A stretch of DNA of 64,000 bases from Xiphydria camelus (lineage: Eukaryota; Arthropoda; Insecta; Hymenoptera; Xiphydriidae). Where the stretch lies: the NCBI GenBank assembly GCA_963678675.1, contig OY783192.1, positions 1,684,001 to 1,748,000 of the forward strand. The letters are read 5' to 3'. Each line of letters starts with the position of its first letter. Position 1 is the stretch's first letter. Positions 60,757 through 64,000 of the stretch are shown here, in pieces. Below the pieces are notes generated by a model. The model was not told the DNA's origin. It was given only the letters and a program-made list of their open reading frames with translations, and searched no databases. Made by a program: the position numbers and the translations under genes.

Positions 60757-61848
60757 ATAAGTTTCTTTTAAAAAATAGCGATTGTATTACGACAAATTCT
60801 TCTCTCATTCCTACGGATAAAAATCAATCGACGATTTCAAGAGAATTTCCGCTCTCCGGGCGAAATTTCGGGAAGCAAATCTTCCTTTGTTTTTCGACGA
60901 TTTCTCCTTCCCTACAAGCAACAATCGTTCCTCGCATTCGAGTTATCCCTACGATAGAGACGCCCGTATTCTCCACTCGCACGTCTATTTCCCACACTCG
61001 CGGCTGCCGTTACGTTTAACAGTCGCCCGAATCGACTGCGCGCGGATTCGACAAAGCTGGAGAAATGCTTCGCGCGAATACGAAAAGAAATCTCTCGGCA
61101 GTTTCGAGCGGAAGCCGGCGAATTGGAAATAGGAACCGATCGAGAGCATTTCCCCCCTCCTGCTCGCCCCTTCCCTTCTCGTAGAATATTACGACGCCGA
61201 GTTAAGGTACCGGTGAGGGGAGAAGGCTGTCGCTCGGTAAGTTTATCGAAAGTCGATCTGATCTCCGGTAAAAAAAATAGCCCCATTTACCGAGAATATT
61301 ACAGTCTATAAGGGATCATTTAAGCGAACGAGTGGATGGATTTGCGGCTTGTCGTTTGCAGGAGGAGGGCGCGGTCTGCGAAAGAGTGCGGGAGGGTTTC
61401 GGGAAAGTAAATACGGCGGACCCCGGAGTTACGGCGTTTTGTAAAAAGCTCGACCTCGGCTCTTCGCTTTCCATAAAATAGTCGGCCCTTACCCTTACGG
61501 TCGTTGGTTCCTCCGCGTACGAGATATCGCGCGCTCCTCTTTCCGCCCCCCACGTCCGTAGGCCCTTTCTTTTCTCCCGTCGAGCCGCCCAAGCACCCCG
61601 TATTTATGAGGGATGCTCGACGCGGAAAACATCTCACAGTTTCCTTTCTCCTCGCGCATCATTCTATCCCTCACCGCCACCGAAATCCTCGCGCACCCCT
61701 CCTTCCGCCGAACGTTTCTACCTACGACTGTTTCTCTCTCCGTTGACTCGGCTGAAAGAACGGGGAAGCATTTTACGCGATATTCCGTACCTACTGTACA
61801 GATAAAAAATGAACATGCGTTGAAGATTTGCAGAGGTAAATGAAACTG

Positions 61849-62171
61849 CACTAAAAGAAATGTATAGGTCGCACACAGCAATAAGTATAGCTATGATATA
61901 GCTATACTTTAAGGCTAAATGGGGTGAATTAGATAGTATACATAGGGAATATGTAGAGCAATACCAAATAATAACAGGAGCAATATGTATAGCTGAAATA
62001 CGTATTGCTAAGGTTTAACTAAAACTTATTCTTATATTAACCCTAGAATACTAATATGTTTTTCTTTATACGTTATTATAATGGGAGCGTCGTAAAAATT
62101 ACGACATATTAGTGTTCTAGGGTTAATAAACTACTAGCACTGCCGTGCAACTTATAAAATTTCTCTCAGTG
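61849..62171. mobile_element. MITE with CACTRARAGAAAT ends, interrupted
   Basis: CACTAAAAGAAATGTATAGG at the left mirrors TTATAAAATTTCTCTCAGTG at the right, and GTCGCACACAGCA mirrors TGCCGTGCAAC. The 82-bp piggyBac-like element at 62041 lies inside it. It ends 165 bp before IRSp53 exon 3 and is non-coding. Confidence 0.65.
62041..62122. mobile_element. 82-bp piggyBac-like MITE
   Basis: CCCTAGAATACTAATATGT and its inverse ACATATTAGTGTTCTAGGG form the ends, flanked by TTAA on both sides (62037-62040 and 62123-62126). CCCTAGAA is the start of the canonical piggyBac end. The centre has a GTCGTAAAAATTACGAC palindrome. It is very short, with no transposase, and is nested in the 61849 element. Confidence 0.85.
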
Positions 62172-62336
62172 TGTACTCGCCGAGAGTATACATTACGAAT
62201 TAAAACGGATTCTCAAAAACACTGGTAATATTCCTCTACGATGAAATATTTGCCGTTACTATAGATCAGTAAAATAATAATTAGCATATATATATGCTTA
62301 TGCGGAAATTAATTTTTCTCATATTTTTTTTTACAG

Positions 62337-62429
62337 GAGCCGCCGCAGCATCGCGAGTCTACGTGGATTCTCTGTCCAGGTTAGCCCGGCAGGCTCAACT
62401 GGGAACATGGGGCGGCTCTCAGGATATAG
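62337..62429 (+). CDS. IRSp53: IRSp53/BAIAP2-like I-BAR protein, coding exon 3
   Basis: Third coding exon, 93 bp. It starts after the acceptor ATTTTTTTTTACAG (ends 62336) and stops at the donor GTGAGT (62430). The first two bases complete the Gly codon split by intron 2, and the last base leaves phase 1. The translation is GAAAASRVYVDSLSRLARQ followed by AQLGTWGGSQDI. It matches the vertebrate stretch with AA.GYFDALVKM and continues the I-BAR helix. The combined reading frame after this exon is 71 codons plus one base. A complete IMD domain is about 230-250 residues and is followed in this family by a linker and an SH3 domain. The remaining exons must therefore lie beyond the right edge of the window. 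Confidence 0.95.
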
Positions 62430-64000
62430 GTGAGTGCGAATAAAAGTTAAGCCACCTTTTCAAGCTCGGCCCATTCGTTAACGCCATTCTGCAGTTTTCT
62501 CGCCGTCTCTCGCAGACGTTATCGATTGAACTCTTCGAGCTATCGCATCGCCTAGTGATAATTTCGTTTGCTTATCTTTCTCCCGCCTCTCTTCCTTCCT
62601 CATATTTCAACCCTCTCTATACTGGATATACATATAGATACGGACCTATTTCCCTTAACTGGAACTTCCTCGGAGCTTTCCGTGGGGTTCAGCGAGACGC
62701 GCGGAGAGGGTGCCGAAGAAAACTGATTCGCACCGGATCGTCGGGGCAGGGGGGAGGTTGGGATTGGAGTAGTCGGCGGAAAGAAATGGAAAGGGGAGGT
62801 AGATGCGTGGAGCCAGCGAGCTTTCAGGGTTTCCAAAGCCAATAAGGGCTCACCTATTTAGCCGTCGCTAAGCTGAGAAGTGCGGCACGCGGAGCGTAGG
62901 AAGAAGACGACGTACGGAAAGTTTTAGACGTATACGAATGAGGAGGGGGGGAGACAGAAAAAAGTTGCTAACAAGATCATTGCAACGCGATAAGTGCGAG
63001 TATTAAGTCCGGGTCGATAACCCGCAAATACGGCACGTTCGAGTACAAAGGCGTGAAGTGGCGCGAGGCAGCAACGACGGGGAGGGGAAGAGGGACTCGG
63101 AGGATTAGAAGCTTTGCAAGTGCGCTACCGTGTAGGGCTTTTTTCCCCTCTCCGTGCGCCTTCGTGCTTACGTAATTCGTGCCACACGAAGTCGTTTCGA
63201 AGTCAGGCGACCGCCGCGCGCCTGTCGCGTCGTACGTGTCCTTCGCGACGCCACGAAGGAAATTCTCGCGACGCTTTTTATTTTCGTTCTTTCCCCTCAC
63301 GCGATGCAGGTGTCGGATTTACGTATTCGATATCGAGGGCGGAGAGATAAATTTCATTTTATGCGTTTCCACGGTGAACGACTCATCCGCGCGCACGTCG
63401 CCCGTCCGCGTCCCGGGAACACCTCGGAATGCCGGCGACGGCTGCCGGAGAAAACTCGAATCTCCGAAGATGGACGGGATAGAAAATCTCGTTCGTCCTT
63501 GTCCTTCGCGGCCGGCGTCCTCATCGTTCGCGGAGAAAGTGGTTTTCAGGAATGCGACGCATGCCCTTGTACACCGAAGAATGCTCTCGTTGACCGCTCC
63601 ATTACTCGAGATTGACAGCCGTTACTCGAAATGTTAAAAGGACGCGGAAGCAGGTCCAATTTTCTTTTGTACGTGAAACGAAGGATCTCGAGAAATCGTT
63701 CCTCCACACGAGGTGCCAAAGGGAAGCTCTCTCTCCTTCTGCGACTCTTTTGTACGTCGCCTAACAACTGCCGAAAGCTCTATTTGCAATTGAATTGACC
63801 GACTGGCCGATGCATCTCAATGCTACGGGGATTCGGAGATGTGAGCGAGAGAGGAGGAAGAGAGTCGGGAAGGTAGTGTGAGGGAGAGGGAGAGAGGGAG
63901 AGGGAGTGAGAGGGGAGGGAGAGAGGGGAGAGAGAGAGATCCGGTTTCTCGGAGAGAGCACTGCGAAAACACGTCCACCCGCTCGACCTGTCTAAAGGCG
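62430..64000 (+). other. IRSp53: start of IRSp53 intron 3 (partial)
   Basis: Follows the donor GTGAGT at 62430 and runs off the window. It contains CpG-rich sequence around 63180-63600 and a GA-rich tract at about 63830-63950. I see no exon with a matching phase-1 acceptor frame and no named repeat. Confidence 0.7.

Overview
The window looks like insect nuclear DNA, most likely from an ant or another hymenopteran. The grounds are one recognisable animal gene split by very large introns, many CpG-rich stretches outside coding sequence, and a high density of short palindromic DNA transposons. The lineage is an inference; no species marker such as rRNA or mtDNA is present. There is no bacterial-style gene packing, and nearly every long open frame is a chance frame.

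The only protein-coding gene I can support is the 5' part of an I-BAR (IMD) domain gene on the + strand, the insect orthologue of IRSp53/BAIAP2. Three coding exons are visible: 15906-15950, 40921-40996 and 62337-62429. They join in frame (phase 0, then 1, then 1) into the first 71 residues plus one base. They are separated by introns of 24,970 and 21,340 bp, and a third intron runs off the right edge. A probable 5'UTR exon segment begins at about 15766 and contains a 4-codon upstream ORF. A non-coding first exon and promoter may lie near 3030-3436.

Nearly all other recognisable content is non-autonomous mobile DNA. Family names M1-M16 are mine. Repeated palindromic (MITE-like) families are M1 (5292, 14872, 20079, 33072), M2 (26164, 30333, 30581, 33303, 35808), M3 (10111, 32971), M4 (46629, 60531) and M13 (8404, 21598). 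Single palindromic elements lie at 441, 757, 2499, 6276, 15439, 18272, 38831, 40287, 40497, 42365, 44288, 45181, 46421, 47010, 53268 and 61849. Two elements have TTAA target sites and piggyBac-like ends (37037-37258 and 62041-62122). One short Helitron has clear TC and CTAG ends (17322-17650). An LTR-retrotransposon remnant carries a tRNA-Trp primer-binding site (48903-48920). Two further repeat pairs are unclassified: M14 at 23209 and 49428, and M16 at 13085 and 55445. Several elements are nested or abut end to end, most clearly at 32971-33725.

Simple sequence includes a (GA)77 tract and uninterrupted G runs of 21, 17, 20 and 11. CpG-rich blocks (about 12.1-12.8, 20.8-21.5, 27.6-29.9, 31.9-34.7, 50.0-52.0, 56.9-59.1 kb) hold no recognisable protein. 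Some could be alternative promoters. I found no tRNA, rRNA, CRISPR array or transposase/reverse transcriptase ORF.
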